Shown here in pieces: positions 1 to 12,739 of a stretch of DNA of 64,000 nucleotides (the stretch's first letter is position 1; every line of letters starts with the position of its first letter). The stretch comes from Tillandsia leiboldiana (lineage: Eukaryota; Streptophyta; Magnoliopsida; Poales; Bromeliaceae). The translations under genes and the position numbers were made by a program. Under the pieces are notes generated by a model that worked only from the letters and a program-made list of their open reading frames with translations, ran no database searches and was not told the DNA's origin. The DNA lies in the NCBI GenBank assembly GCA_029204045.2, contig CM055081.1, positions 7,051,014 through 7,115,013 of the forward strand, in the 5' to 3' direction.

Positions 1-490
1 TTCAATCGATGCCGTTCGTGTTCCGTACGCCCCCGTGTTTGACGGTGCGGATGTGGTCTCACGCAGGCGCGGGCGCAGAATCCTCACCGCGATTTTTATG
101 CGACGCGGATGAGACCGACGTGGGCCCCGCTCGTCAGTGTAATAATAGAGCGGGACTCGTAACGCGATTACACGGGACCTCTTTTTTTCTTTTTTCTTTT
201 TTTTTCTTTTTCTTTTTTTTTTTTTTTTTTTTGGGGGGGTTGCCTCGTCTTCTCCCCGCCGCTTCGTCCTGTAGCGCGGAGATTCTTCGAGGAATGAGTC
301 CATCGATCGTGGCCGTCCTTTGCGGGCAAGTTGTTGATTTTGACGGCACTGATGGCCTGATATTCCGTGAATGCTCGAAAACGCTCGGAGAAATTAGTCC
401 GTGCACCCGGTGTATCCGTACACACCGTGCACCGCATTTTCAAAACTTTATAGCCGTTAAAATAATAGTAATATTTTTTTTTATCTGATA
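1..490. other. Mixed-composition intergenic DNA with a long T tract
   Basis: This stretch is more GC-rich than the DNA that follows and is split by a T-rich tract at about 180-232, followed by seven G. The open frames here read through the homopolymer and show no recognisable domain. It could be the edge of a gene or LTR lying outside the window. No gene is called. Confidence 0.4.
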
Positions 491-1975
491 ATTTAGTTTT
501 GTTTTCTGCTTATATGTTATTCATCCACTTATCTAAATATTTATTATTATGTATATTAATTTTAAATTTACAGTATTAGCTTCAAATTTAAAATCATACT
601 TGGGTTAAAATTATTTTTTTACTCCTATTTGAATGTTGAAATAATATGTCCAAAGCGATTTAATTGATATAACTATTTTTTTTTTTTACATTTTGAAATT
701 TGTTGACATATGGAGATCATATTTTACCTATAAAATAATTTACTTTATTTATAAAAATTACTTTTGTAAAATAAAAATCTTAATATTTATAATTTTGAAT
801 AATAACATATTTTACCACTGTAGTGATTTATTTTAATCTAAATAAACATAGGCGGAATATATTAATATTTATTTCTTCTTCATATTTGATAGTACTCTTG
901 TTATTAAAAATATATTGATAATACTATTCTTCTAAGAAATGTGTCTAATAAAATTTCATGCATCTAAACAAGGTTAAAATTTTATCGCACTCGGTGATTT
1001 ACAATATACCACTTCATTTTCAAATAAATTTAAAAATATATTGAATAAAAATTACAATATACCACATAATTCTCAAATAAATTTAAAATTATATTAAATA
1101 AAATATTTAGTATTGTTTGATTGGAGAATAAGAGTGGGAATAAGAGGTTATCTCTTTTGTTCCCTAAACAATTAAAAACAGAAGAAGTAGAAACAATTAA
1201 TCTTCTTTTTTTAAAACAAACTAATATAAATTATAACGATATGGAACAAACATATTCTCACTAGATAACAAGCTCAATTAAAGTAAATATATTTTTAATT
1301 ATTATATTAAAATTTTTAATTAATTTACTATTTTGCTACTCTAATTATTTTATTAATTAATTATTTAATTATAAAATAATTAACTAATTATTTTATTAAA
1401 TTATTAATTATCAATACTTATTGTTATTTATTTTATTCATTAATATATAGAATTATCTGGCCGTAGTTAATTAAATAACTTAAATTATTATTTAATTAAT
1501 AATTTTATATTAATTAAATAAAATATTATTATTTTAAAATTATAATTATTTTTATTTTTACTATTTTAATTTATCTATCCAGTAGTTAATTTTTTTATTT
1601 TTAAAAATAACTCAATTTTCATCCAAACTCAAAATTAATTTTGTACCTACTTATTTTTTAAGAACTGTATCCATACCAAAAATAACCGGAAAAATAGGTT
1701 CTTAATTGTATCTGAATCAAACGATATACATTTAGCAATAATAATTACTATATATTTATTGGTGCGTAAATATGAGAATACACCGGGCGCACGTAGAAAT
1801 TTCACAAGGATTGTTTTCTAGACGAAGCAGATACGACACGTCAACTTCGAAAAGACCGAAAGATTTCGACACGTGTCATCAATTAGTGGGTTTGAGTGGT
1901 ATTTGGTGAAGTTACCAAAACAGCTGATCTAAACACGAGTCAGAGCGCTAGAATTTCCTAAAGTTAATTAATTTA
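491..1975. other. AT-rich intergenic DNA, no gene seen
   Basis: Very AT-rich sequence dominated by short A/T words, with frequent stops in all frames. No conserved coding block, RNA gene or clean element end was found. A less AT-rich patch at about 1770-1960 contains ACGTGTC-type words but nothing that can be named. Confidence 0.5.
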
Positions 1976-2730
1976 AAAAGAAAAAATAGTTTAAAAATGC
2001 ATGGAGACCCCTCAACAATTGCTGATTCTAAATTTACCTCCTTACCAATTTTTTTAAAAAAATTGATGTCCTCTAAATCATTTTTAAAATTAAGTAATTT
2101 TAACTTTAAAAATTGAGAATTTTATTCTTATTATGATAAGTTATTAAATTTAATAATTTAATCACTTTGCAGAAAAATATACTATCCACTATATATATAT
2201 ATAAAATATTATTTCCACATTATATACTAATACAATTTAAGATTTTGTATTAATTTAAATTTTAATAAATTGAACTTAACATTTTTCTATCCAATCAGAT
2301 GATTCCAATCAAATAAAAATTTTAACTTAAATAATTTAATTTTCCTAATGTACCAAAATTTAAGAGATAAACCTAACTTAATTAAATCTACTACCGTTAT
2401 CCTTATTTATATATAACAAATTAGATAATTATAATTAAATAAAATATATTTATTTTACGTACACAATTAAATTCTGTAAAATATATATAAGTAAATTTTT
2501 TATTTTAAATTTTTTTTTTTGTGGAGTTAGTTTTTTACGCGCACTTTAACTAATATTAGCAAATTGGACTATTTAATTTAATAAAAAATTTAACTTAAAT
2601 AACTATAATAATTTAAATAAAAAATAGAAGGTAAAAAGGTGTAGATAAAAAATATTAGCATTGCCGGGCATGTTCCGAAATACCATATAGTTGAGGGGGT
2701 CTCCACACTTTTTTTAACTTTTTCTTACAA
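1976..2730. mobile_element. TIR element with GGAGACCCC-type ends
   Basis: The left end carries GGAGACCCCTCAAC at about 2003. The right end carries its inverse (GTTGAGGGGGTCTCC, about 2690-2704), and both are flanked by A/T runs that extend the inverted repeat. The interior is AT-rich and non-coding. Related ends occur at 46612-47056, at about 21710-21735 and at 56242-56540, so this is a repeated non-autonomous DNA element. The exact target duplication could not be resolved in the A/T-rich flanks. Confidence 0.6.
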
Positions 2731-3185
2731 AAAAAATATTTCTTAATAAAATAAGTAAACTGTCAAAATGCAGAACTAATTTTGTCGGAAACAAAATGTG
2801 TCACGGTCACAACTTGCAAATTTGGCTATCTTAAAGGGCATATGCGTCAAATTTCCATCAAGTATTTTTTTAATATTGTGTGGAAGGAGACATTTTAGAA
2901 AAACTAAATAAATTGTCACCTTTCAAAATGTATCAAAATTTGGACAGATTTGCTGTGTATATGAAAAGTCTTATACATACGAAACCTCCATAATCTGCTT
3001 AAATATATAAAAATTATATAATAAAACAAAATAGAGTTGCAATTGTTGGTGAAAATTTAAAATTTAAAATTTTTCAAAATTTTATTTGTTAATTTTAATT
3101 ATGTATTTATTTATTTTTATTGTGTTGGGACGTTTTGATTCAGAGGGCGTCTGAGCGCTCTGATGCTGAGAGAACTAGTAGTATC

Positions 3186-3901
3186 AGGAATAAGTATAAC
3201 TTTTAGAACAAGCTAAAATTATTGTAAATTTATGTTTGGTTGGTATTAGGTTAGTATCATGTATAAAAAAAAAATAGTGTTTTTGTAAGAAATAGCGAAT
3301 AAGAGGAATAAAGAGTGTATTTTGTGTAAAATGACAAATATATCCTTTTCTTTAGTTTTTTTTAAAAATTAAAATTGAAAAATTTGTATAAATTTTTTAC
3401 TTTTTATAAAAAAATTTAAATGGGAGCAAAACATTTAATTTTTAAATTTTAAGTGGGAATAAAAATTTTAATTTTTAAAATTATATAATTTTTTAAAAAA
3501 TTATAAAAAAATTGTATAAATTTTAAAATTTTAAAATTAATAAATTTTAAAAAATTTAAAATTAAATTAAATTTTTAGATTTATTAAAAAGTAAAGTTAA
3601 AAAATTTAAAATTTTTAAAATAAAAAATTTAAATTTTATATTTTATAAATTTAAATATTTTTTAAAATTTAAAATCTTTAAATTTTAAAAAACAAAAAAA
3701 CAATGAGAAGAGAAAAAAAAATTTCCTCGGTTCACGTTCACAAAGAAAAAGGCATATTTTTTTTCGGTTCGCGTGCATAAGAACTTTTGTTTCCGGGGGA
3801 GGGGGAACTCTTGTTTCCCCCTTACCAGGGTTATTCCGGGATCCCGGAATAACCCTGGTAAGGGGGAAACAAGAGTTCCCCTTTGTTCCCCCCTAATTCT
3901 A
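3186..3901. mobile_element. AT-rich PIF/Harbinger-like element, left member of a head-on pair
   Basis: Non-coding, extremely AT-rich body made of repeated AAATTTTAA-type words. Its left part closely resembles the one at about 26140-26230 (shared ATTTATGTTTGGTTGG and the following block), so both belong to one subfamily. The right end merges into the perfect palindrome at 3802-3881. The left boundary is approximate. Confidence 0.45.
3802..3881. repeat. 80-bp perfect palindrome
   Basis: Two 40-bp arms are exact inverse complements with no spacer, centred on GGGATCCC (centre between 3841 and 3842). Each arm contains GGAATAACCCTGGTAAG and then GGGGGAAACAAGAG. The arm sequence resembles the inner end of the surrounding AT-rich TIR elements (GGAATAACC, GGGGGAA), so it probably arose where two element ends met head-on. 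Confidence 0.9.
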
Positions 3902-3906
3902 TATTA

Positions 3907-4688
3907 GGCCTCGTTTGGTAACGAGAACTAGGGAGGATAAGGGCTTATCTTCGCTAATTATACTCAAACGCAATTAAGTAGGGGTGGGAACAACTATTTT
4001 CGTCTTTTTAGAATAAATTGGTATAAGACTGGAATTACTATTTCAGCATTTTCCTGAAACAAGCCTTGTTTCAGAATAAGCTTAATTAAATTAATATAAT
4101 TTTAATTATTATTTTAACTCTTTAATTAATCCAATATTTTAATTAATTTAATTATTTTATTAACTAATTATTTAAGTATTTAGATAATTAACTAATTATT
4201 TAAGACAATTAAAATTAAAATTTTTAACATTTATAAATTTTTAATTTTTAAATTTTAAATTTTATAGCTTTTAAAATTTTTAACTTTAATTTTTAATAAA
4301 TTTATCATATAATTTTAATAAATTATATGATAAATTTTTTTAATAATTTTTTTTATATATAAGTAAAATATAAATTTTAATAATTTTTTTAGTAAATATT
4401 TTAAATTAAATATTTAAAATTATATCAGTAAAATTTAAATTATAAATTAAAATTTTAGTTCTTTTTATTCTTCTTATTCCTCTTTAATTTACCAAACACA
4501 ATTTTCTTTATACTCGGTATAACTCTTAAACCCAACCAAACAGAAATTTACACTAGTTCCTGCTAATACCATAACTTATACCTATCTCCGGTATAACTAA
4601 ATTTTTCTTATCCCCGAACCAAACGCAGTTTATGTGCTTGGGTACAAAGGGGGGAATAACCCTCTTTGTACCCCAACCAAACGCACAC
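3907..4688. mobile_element. PIF/Harbinger (Tourist)-like MITE
   Basis: Starts GGCCTCGTTTGG just after TTA and ends with CCAAACGCACAC just before TAA, the terminal pattern and trinucleotide target of Tourist-type MITEs. The interior is AT-rich with no coding content. It abuts the palindrome-bearing element on the left and another family member on the right, so three related elements lie almost end to end. Confidence 0.6.
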
Positions 4689-5322
4689 TAAGGTTGCGTT
4701 TGGTTCGGATATAAGAGAAAACTGGTTATTTCGGGGATTGGTATAAGTTCAGGTACAAGCAGAAATTATAGTAAATTTGAGTTTGGTTGAGTATAAGAGT
4801 TGTACCGGGGATAAAAAAAGTTGTGTTTGATAATGTGGTGACCCAGATCTCCGCAGGGCTTCTACAGTGCGATTAGCAGCTTCTGGAGGCCTATGTGGCA
4901 TGTCGGCGGTGTTTCTGCACCAATTTGGACTCAAGTGATGGACTTCAGGTGTATAATGGATCACGTGAGTGATCGGAGGACCCCGTCGGATGTTTAGATG
5001 TGGTTTCGCGCGAAATGGTTATTAAAATTGGACTCAGCGCGAAATTTGAATAAAGAACACTTCTCCGAAAATTTTTGGCAAATTTTAGAAGTGGCATTTG
5101 GCAAATCGGACTTCGGATTTGGATTCAGCGCGCGAAAACGATCGAAACGGGCTATTTATTTGTATTTTTCGGAGTCCGGATGCGAAAACACGCATTTCGA
5201 GATTTTGGGTACTGTTCCGGCCGGCCGGGCATCGCCGGCGGCGGCGGCGGGCTGCGGAGCGCGGCGGTTGGCGGCGGCGGAGGCGCGCGGTCCACCGCGG
5301 AGGTCGTGCACCGGGCGCGGGC

Positions 5323-5673
5323 CACGTGGCGCCTCCCTATTGGGCGGTGCGGTAGGCGCGGTCCATGGAAGTGGCGCGGGTGCACGGTGAGCCGGGTGTG
5401 GCCACGTGGCAGCCTGTGGTTGGAGGGTCTTGGTGCGCTCGGTCCACGCGGTGGAGGCGGTTGCCTCGGGACGCGTGCCCGACACGGCACCGGCGGCGAC
5501 GCGGCCGCGCACGTGGGCGCGGCGTGGGCGCTGCCGGGGTGACGTGGGGGCGCCACGTGGCACCCCGTGGTTGGTCGGGCGCAGCGGAGCACAGCACAGT
5601 GCTTGGACACGTGGCGTTGCGTGGTTCGCTGGCTCAGGTGCGCCGGGCGCGGGGAGCGATGCTGGGCCACGTG
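5323..5673. promoter_or_regulatory. Array of six G-boxes (CACGTG) in the LTR U3 region
   Basis: CACGTG cores occur at 5323, 5403, 5510, 5554, 5608 and 5668. All six continue as CACGTGG, five of them as CACGTGGC, the ABRE/G-box form bound by plant bZIP and bHLH factors. The array lies 125-475 bp upstream of the LTR TATA box. Binding is inferred from the motif only. Confidence 0.6.
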
Positions 5674-5798
5674 GCGGCCCGTGAGCGTTTCGGGCGCACA
5701 CAGTAACGGGCCCGGCCCGTTACTGTAGCAGCCCGGAAGTACCGGGCGCCCGAATCTTTGGGCCAAAAGTCCAAAGTGCGGATTTTCGGGCTGGGCCT

Positions 5799-5807
5799 AT
5801 AAATAGC
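5799..5807 (+). promoter_or_regulatory. TATA box of the solo LTR
   Basis: TATAAATAG lies in GC-rich surroundings, downstream of the G-box array and an inverted repeat (AGTAACGGGC at 5702 with its complement ending near 5724). Its position suits the U3/R boundary of a retrotransposon promoter, with transcription expected a few tens of bases downstream. Confidence 0.6.
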
Positions 5808-8800
5808 TGTCTTGTGAGGGAGTTTTGCCCCCTTTCCCGAGCTCCCCTGCCCATGGCCCCTTTAGGAAAGTTGTAGATCTTCGTGTTGTGCATCTTCTGG
5901 CGGAGGCCCGGATTTTTTGGAAGCCGCGTCGTCGACGACTTCGGCATCGGAGCGCAGTGTGGCGATTTTTCATCGGAGGCCCGTTATCGTCGCAGTTTGA
6001 TCTGAGAGATCTACAGAGCTACTCCGTCAGTATTTTTGGACGATTTCTGCGGATTTGGAATCACGAGAGGTACGTATTCGACTTTCGTGTTGATCATCTT
6101 GCTGGATTCATAGTTTATGGCACGGTTTTCGAGGCATTTCTAAGCCGCTGTTTTCTGGTGGAGTTTTTGGACAGCGGCCACTTGCCGGAATTTTATCTCC
6201 GCAACCGAGTGTCGGATCGAGACGAGCCTATACACTTTTTGGATCTACTCGTCGCAAGGATTATCATTGTATTTTTCCGGGATTTTTCTGAGGCTTGCCC
6301 GAAGGTATACTATTCCCCTTTTATCTGTGTTTGAGTTTACAGTTGTGTGGTTGTGAGTGTTTGCGCACCTGTACTGTGGAATTTGTAACTTGGCCTACGG
6401 GGCTCGGATTTGGGCGTGCAGGTACCCGTTTCGAAGGTCTCGACGAGACGCTCGCTGTGATATTTTTATCAGAATTTTTAGGGCACTTTCTGCAGGTGGA
6501 AATTTCAGATCTTCAGGACTGTCTTCTGCAGATTTTTGTACTTGGTTATTTTGTGGAATAAAGTGTAACCTTGGACCTTTTGTTGTACCCAGGAGTATTT
6601 GCGGATGTTTGTGAACCCGTTGGTGTTGAGGATTGGTGGAGGTTGTTGGTTCTGGTGTTTTCAGCTGTGGAACTCCGGACAGTTAGCATTTTCAGGTGGG
6701 TGGCCTCGTCTTCATGACCTATGGACTGTGCATTAATTCTATCTGTGTAGGGACTTGCATGTTATAGATGTGTTCTATATAGCATGCTAGATTATAGGAA
6801 TTGATGTTCCTGATGCTGTCAGATGATCATGTGTTTATTGTCCTTCCCTACAAGCTGTTGATTATTGTTATCTTGGAACTTGACCTAGCACCCCGTTATA
6901 TGTTGCATGTGTAACCAGACTAGTAGAAAACCCTCACTTGGGCTAGGGTTATTTCTGCTTTAGACATCCACAATTCTACTTTCCTGGACATAGTGTTCTT
7001 CCTCGCCCGGGTAGTGGGCCGAGTGGTCAGGAGTTATCTTTTAGTGCGGGATGCATGTTACACTCGTGCTTGGGAGCAGAGTGGAGTCTGGTAGATGTAG
7101 TTGGTTGTTCATCCGTAGCGGGAGCTGTTTGGATAGACGGCGGTCCCGAGATGTTTTATTCTCTTGTTTTATCTGTCGCCGCTGTGTTAGTGACAGCGGT
7201 ATATCAGTGTTAGCAGGACCTTAAACCCAGAACCTTTTTGGACACACATATAATTTTTGTCAACCAAATGGTTTCTTCCAAGCATCGTAGGGTCGCCGGA
7301 GTCTGTTCTTGTTTGATTGGACGAAGGCATTAGCCCTTCGAGGCTTGGATATAAAACTTGGTTTCAACTGTTTTCCTAAAAAGAACTAAAAATCATTAAA
7401 TATGGATTTCTTACAGATCAGATGGCTTCAGTAAGAAATGTCACCTTTTTCCTATAAATTAACCACCCGAGATGATTCGAGTGGTCTGGGTTCTAAGGTC
7501 TGCCTTCTTCTTGGGACGAGAACAACGAGAGGCTATGCCTAGAGCCTGTTCTTGTTTGATTTGGATTGTAGGTTCTAGTCTTTCGGGGTTCCCGGACCCT
7601 TCCTCGGGTCAGTGGATGCGATGTTGGCCTGTAGAGGCAGTTGTTCGCAGTGGATGCGACTTTGTGTTATGAGTTGGTAGAGTGTGATCTAGAGGTTGTT
7701 TTTCTGATTTAGTGGTGGAGGTGGTTCTCCCACTTAGCTTTGAGGATCTTGGGGTTCTGGCAGATCGAGTCGTGGAGGTTTTCCGACTCAGCCATGGTCG
7801 TGCATTTATCAGATTGAGTCGTTGAGGGTTCTCCGACATAGCGGTGAGAGTGTTTTGGGCTATTCCTGTTCGAGTCGAGGTTCTTTTTCCGACTGAGTTG
7901 TGCTTTGAGCTTGGAGTTACCGATCTGTTTGATCGTGGATCATAGCCTGCATGAGCCACATTTGAGCTTGACAGAGATACTTTACAGAGATACTTGAGAT
8001 GGGTTACTTTTTACTCGAGCGGGTCGCTCCCCTCGAGTGCCACTCCGGAGTAGGCGAGACCGGGTTGTTGTACCGGCGTGAGATTGAGCTTTTCTATCGC
8101 GACTTGTCGTTGCATTTGTCCCTCTGGCTGTGCTGGTGTTGGCAGTCATGGACGTCCTACGTAAGTCCGCTCCTCCGGGACGTAACGGCAGTAGGTTGGC
8201 GCAGGTTTGACTGGACCCGATGAGGTAGTCAGTTTAGATTGGGTGATCAGAGATGAGAGTTAGTTGTGGCATCATGTTCTTTCTGTTCCACTCTTTGAGC
8301 ATCTAGATAGAGGCATAGTAGCTGTAGAGTTTACTTTTCCCAGCTTTCCTTACAGCACTGCATTTGTTGCTTTATGCCTCTAGTAGACTTAGTGGGCAGA
8401 CCGTCGGGCTTGTTGGCGGCACCCACTGAGAACTACTGTGGGATGTAGTTCTCACACCCGTCGTGGTGTCTTTCCCCAGGGACTCTACTCCGGTTCCTGT
8501 TGTTCCTGTTGTTCCTGTTGCTGATCCTTCTGACCGAGGCGAGAGAGTCGCGAGCTAGTTCCCTACCCGTCATTGGTGTGTAGCGGTACCCCTTCAGAGG
8601 AGAGCTTCAGTAGATTAGTTATTTTATTTTTCCTTCTTTGAGAGACTGTTGTAGTGAGGATTGTCATGTATTGAGAGCCTGTGCACTGATGTATTTATTG
8701 GAGATACCTCCCGGTTGAGTTCTGAGTTTGTATATGAGGATACTGTATGATTATCATTTTTGGAAGACGGACATTGTTGTATTATTTCCAGTTGTACAGT

Positions 8801-9683
8801 GATTGATTTAGTTATACAGCAGATTTTTATTTATAGCTCTGATATCTGTTTAGCTGTAGTACTTTTCTTGCAGGTAGGACGCTTCGCCTATGCGGGTTTG
8901 GCATAGGTGGCGGATCTGTTGGTGAGCCGGGTCGCAGTTTCGACCCCGGGGCGTGACAGATAAGTTAAAAAAGAATAAGAAGAATAGAAATGATTATATT
9001 TTTAATTTAAGATAAAATTTTACTGATACGATTTTAAATATTTAATTTAAAATATTTATTAAAAAACTTATTAAAATTTATAATTTACTTATATATAAAA
9101 AAAATTATTAAAAAAATTTTGGTTTTTTAAAATTTATAATTTTTTTAAAATTCAAAATTTTGTATATAAAAATAGGTATAAATTTATAAATTTAAAATTT
9201 TTAAAAATTTGGTGAATTATTTATTAAAAATCAAAATTAAAAATTTAAAAATTTGTATAAATTGTAAAAATAATAAAATTAAAATTTTTATAAATTGATA
9301 AATTTATTAAAAATTAAAGTTAAAAATTTTAAAAGCTATAAAATTTAAAATTTAAAAATTTATAAATGTTAAAAATTTTAATTTTAATTATCTCAAAAAA
9401 TTACAAAAGTAGAAGCAAAAATTTTAATTTTAAAATTAGTATAAATTTAAAAAAAATTATTATAAAATTTGCGTAAATATAAAAATTTAAAAATTAATAA
9501 ATTTTTAAAAAGTAAGTTAAAAATTTTAAAATTTATAAAATTAAAAAAATAAATTTTAAATTTTATAAATTTAAATATCTTATAATTTAAAATTTTTTAT
9601 TAAAAAAAAAAAGAAAAAAAAGAAAAAAGGAAAAAATAGAAGGAAATAGCAGGTGGAAGGGGAAAATCTGTTTGGTACCGGGT

Positions 9684-9717
<34 letters not shown>
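9684..9717 (+). repeat. Run of 34 consecutive G
   Basis: An uninterrupted G homopolymer lies near the right end of the split MITE, where related elements have only short G runs. It could form a G-quadruplex. The true length may differ because long homopolymers are hard to sequence. Confidence 0.85.
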
Positions 9718-9718
<1 letters not shown>

Positions 9719-9765
9719 GATTCCCCTTATCCCCCGCTTGTACCAGGTTCCAAACGGAACTTTAA

Positions 9766-10793
9766 AACTCTGTTTGTTTCGGGAACAAGACGGAAATAAG
9801 GTTTTGTTCCAGTTTTATTTTTCAAACGCGTTTGGTTATGGATGGAAACAACAGTTATCGTCTTTCTGAAATAAACTGGTATAAGGCTGAAACTATAGTT
9901 CCAGCCTTTTTCTAGAACAAGATTTGTTCCCATTTGAGAATAAGTTTAATTAAAATAAATATAATTTTAATTATTATATTAACTCTTTAACTAATCTAAT
10001 TATTTTATTAACTAATTATTTAAGTTTTAAATAATTAACTAATTAAAATATTAAATTATTAAATTATTTGTAGTTAATTAAATTATTTATTAATAATAGT
10101 ACTCATCATTGTTAATTATTTTATTAATTAAATGATAATAAGCTTAATTAAAGTAAATATAATTTAAATTATCATATTAACTCTTTAATTAATCTAATAT
10201 TTTAACTAATTTAATTATTTTATTAACTAATTATTAAATTATTAAATTATTTATAGTTAATAAAATTATTAATTATTAATAATACTCATTATTGTTAATT
10301 ATTTTATCAAGTAATTGAGAATAAACTTAATTAAAATAAATATAATTGTAATTATTATATTAACTCTTTAATTAATCTAATATTTTTACTAATCTAATTA
10401 TTTTATTAACTAATTATCTAATGATTAGATAATTAACTAATTAATTTATTAAATTATTTATAATTAATTAAATTATTTATTAATAGTACTCATTATTATT
10501 AATTATTTTATCAAGTAATATTCAGGCTTATCTAACAATAGTTAATTAAATAAGTTAAATTATTATTTAATTAATATTTTATATTAATTATTTAGATAAA
10601 ATATTATTATTTTAAAATTATAATTACTCTTATTCTCACTATTTCAATTTAACTATCCAAACGCTATTTTTTTTATTTTTAGGAACAAAATCCAATTTTC
10701 ATCCAAATATAAAATTGATCTTATTCCTACTTATTCTTAAACTTATACCTATTCCTGAGATAATCAGTTCTAGTTTATATCTGAAACGCAGCC
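9766..10793. mobile_element. PIF/Harbinger-like MITE
   Basis: Begins with an end that includes TGTTTGTTTCGG and finishes CTGAAACGCAGCC, with TAA on both sides (9763-9765 and 10794-10796). The left TAA is also the right target duplication of the preceding element, so the two sit back to back. The interior is AT-rich and contains three similar blocks of about 180 bp (AACTCTTTAATTAATCTAAT and following) near 9980, 10170 and 10350. Confidence 0.65.
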
Positions 10794-12739
10794 TAAAGAA
10801 ACATATCCCAACGGTCTTATTTTCGCACCTATATATACTGGGTGAACTCCTCAGATCAATATAAGGACCAGAGTTGTTGAAAAGAAAAAAAAAAAAATCA
10901 TATATTCGTAATTATAATATTTTGAGAGTATTTTTTTTTATTATTTTTTTTTTTTATTATCGTCGGGTGTTGAAAGAGTTTCCGTCAACCTCTTTCACGA
11001 TCGTGCTCATATAGAGTGGTGCCTTCGATTACCGGTCGTATCTTGGGGTGGTGTCCCCGATTAATCCGGACAAAGGACGAAAATATGTCTTAGGGCAGTA
11101 CCTCCACGCTTCCGGATTAATTTTATTCTACTACCATATTCACAATTTCTGAAATTTTCGTAACGTTTAAGCGGTGAGTTATTGCAATTTTATTTAATCA
11201 CAAATTTATTAGATAGTTAGTCACAATCGAATTTTAGTGCGATTAATTTTTCAACAGAAATTAAAGATAACCATCAAACTGAACTGTATAATAAAACTCC
11301 AAAATACAAATCCATCTCCAAGAGTAAAGATATAATCCGTTGGCGAAAAGTCAGATTCAAAAGTACAGTAGTCTAAAAAAAAAGGAATCTCAAGTCCACT
11401 GCTAATGCCCAAAAATAACTAGAAAGAAATCTATCTAATCAACGATCCCTTTATCTCGGCTTGCAGTCGTCGCTACCGTCGCGGAAAACTTGACAAAAAA
11501 AGGGGGTCAATAGAGGGCGTGAGAACTACTAAAAACCAGTAGTTCTAAGAAAATACGTCATTGATAACTCCGATCTACCCACTAAGTGTATCATAAACAA
11601 AATAGGAGAAAATAGTAAGAACAGGAAAAAACTATTGAAATAAAATATATCATTATTATGTCTCTACTGATATGAATGAGCTGTATGGAAAAGGTATATA
11701 CATCAACTATAGTTATCGTCGAGAATAACCCAATCAACCAACTGGCACGAAGGTCCCTATCCCGCCTGCACTGACATCACATCTGATCTCACTAACAAAT
11801 CGTGAATCGCCAACGTGGAACCATACTCATGTCATGACAATCAAACCGCTTAATTTCGAAGTGTCACTCGAGGAGAGCGACCCGCTCGAGAAAAGATAAG
11901 CAGGACGAGTATGTGGCAGGCTAAAGTCAACACTCATGCTCAAAGTGGAGGAAACCTATCCACTAAGACACAATCTCGACCCAAACTGATGCATAAATAA
12001 TCAATCAGTCCAACCATCTAAAATTCACGACCACTAACCTACTCACAAGTCTAATAATCCGGTACTATCCCATCCTGACTTAAGTTCCCGCATGATTTAA
12101 TTAAGGGTAAACAACAAGGGTTCTACGCTACACATGCTGTAATAAATAAATATAGTGTGTAGGAACAAAATTTTGATGTACACATTCAACCCACCTAAAA
12201 AGTGCTAACCCAATCTTGGATTGCAATGAAACTCATCGTGCACGTGCCTCAGGTCCCCAAGTACCAAATGGATCAGCAAAAATCGAAGGATCTCTGTCGG
12301 ATCAAGCCGAAATGAAAATTAATCAAGTTCAACCCAAAATTTCAACAAACAACACTCGGTTAGGTGAATCTGAAAATTCAGCGATACATATATCAATTGA
12401 TAGCTCAAATTTAATTTCTAGGTTACTCTCTACCTCTGGAACACATAGGAACCTCAAAATTACAGCCACCAAATTCCAATCAAAAGAAAATACCAAAATG
12501 CCAAGTTGTTGTCCTCAATGCTGCATAATTTTTTTAAAGTTGAGTTCTAACAGTGTGGAGTTCAATACCAACTAAATCACAAGATAAATTTAATAAAAAA
12601 AATACTCACCAAATCTCTGAGAAACTCCTCAAACACCTAAACTATAAAAAGGAATTCATAAATGCTACGAAATTGCATTTTAGAAGTGATCAAAGCTCAA
12701 TAATACATAAATTTCACAATTTTTTTTTTTTTTATAGTT

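Larger units (their letters stand above)
4834..8958 (+). mobile_element. Solo LTR, Ty3/gypsy Tekay (Del)-like, 4.1 kb
   Basis: The unit begins TGTGGTGACCC and ends CCCCGGGGCGTGACA, giving the TG...CA ends of an LTR. It is flanked on both sides by an exact 5-bp target duplication GATAA (4829-4833 and 8959-8963). No gag-pol coding, primer-binding site or second LTR is present, so it is a solo LTR left by recombination between the two LTRs. The very long LTR and the terminal GGCGTGACA fit plant Tekay/Del chromoviruses; that assignment is inferred from family knowledge. It carries a TATA box at 5799 with a G-box array upstream, as expected of U3. Open frames inside it (5-5.8 kb) are low-complexity and are not called genes. 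Confidence 0.85.
4692..9762. mobile_element. PIF/Harbinger-like MITE split by a later LTR insertion
   Basis: The left part (4692-4833) begins GGTTGCGTTTGGTTCGG after TAA. The right part (8964-9762) ends CCAAACGGAACTT before TAA. A 4,125-bp solo LTR with its own 5-bp duplication separates them. Joined across that insertion, the two parts have the same order of internal words as the family member at 59988-60963, so the LTR arrived after this element was already in place. Confidence 0.65.

Noticed and set aside
9..488. Long open frame at the left edge of the window
   Set aside because: It depends on reading through a T homopolymer as polyphenylalanine, has no domain, and overlaps antisense frames of the same kind.
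4998..5766. Cluster of GC-rich overlapping frames on both strands
   Set aside because: They lie inside the U3 part of the solo LTR, all six frames are open because of base composition, and the products are low-complexity Gly/Arg/Pro/His.
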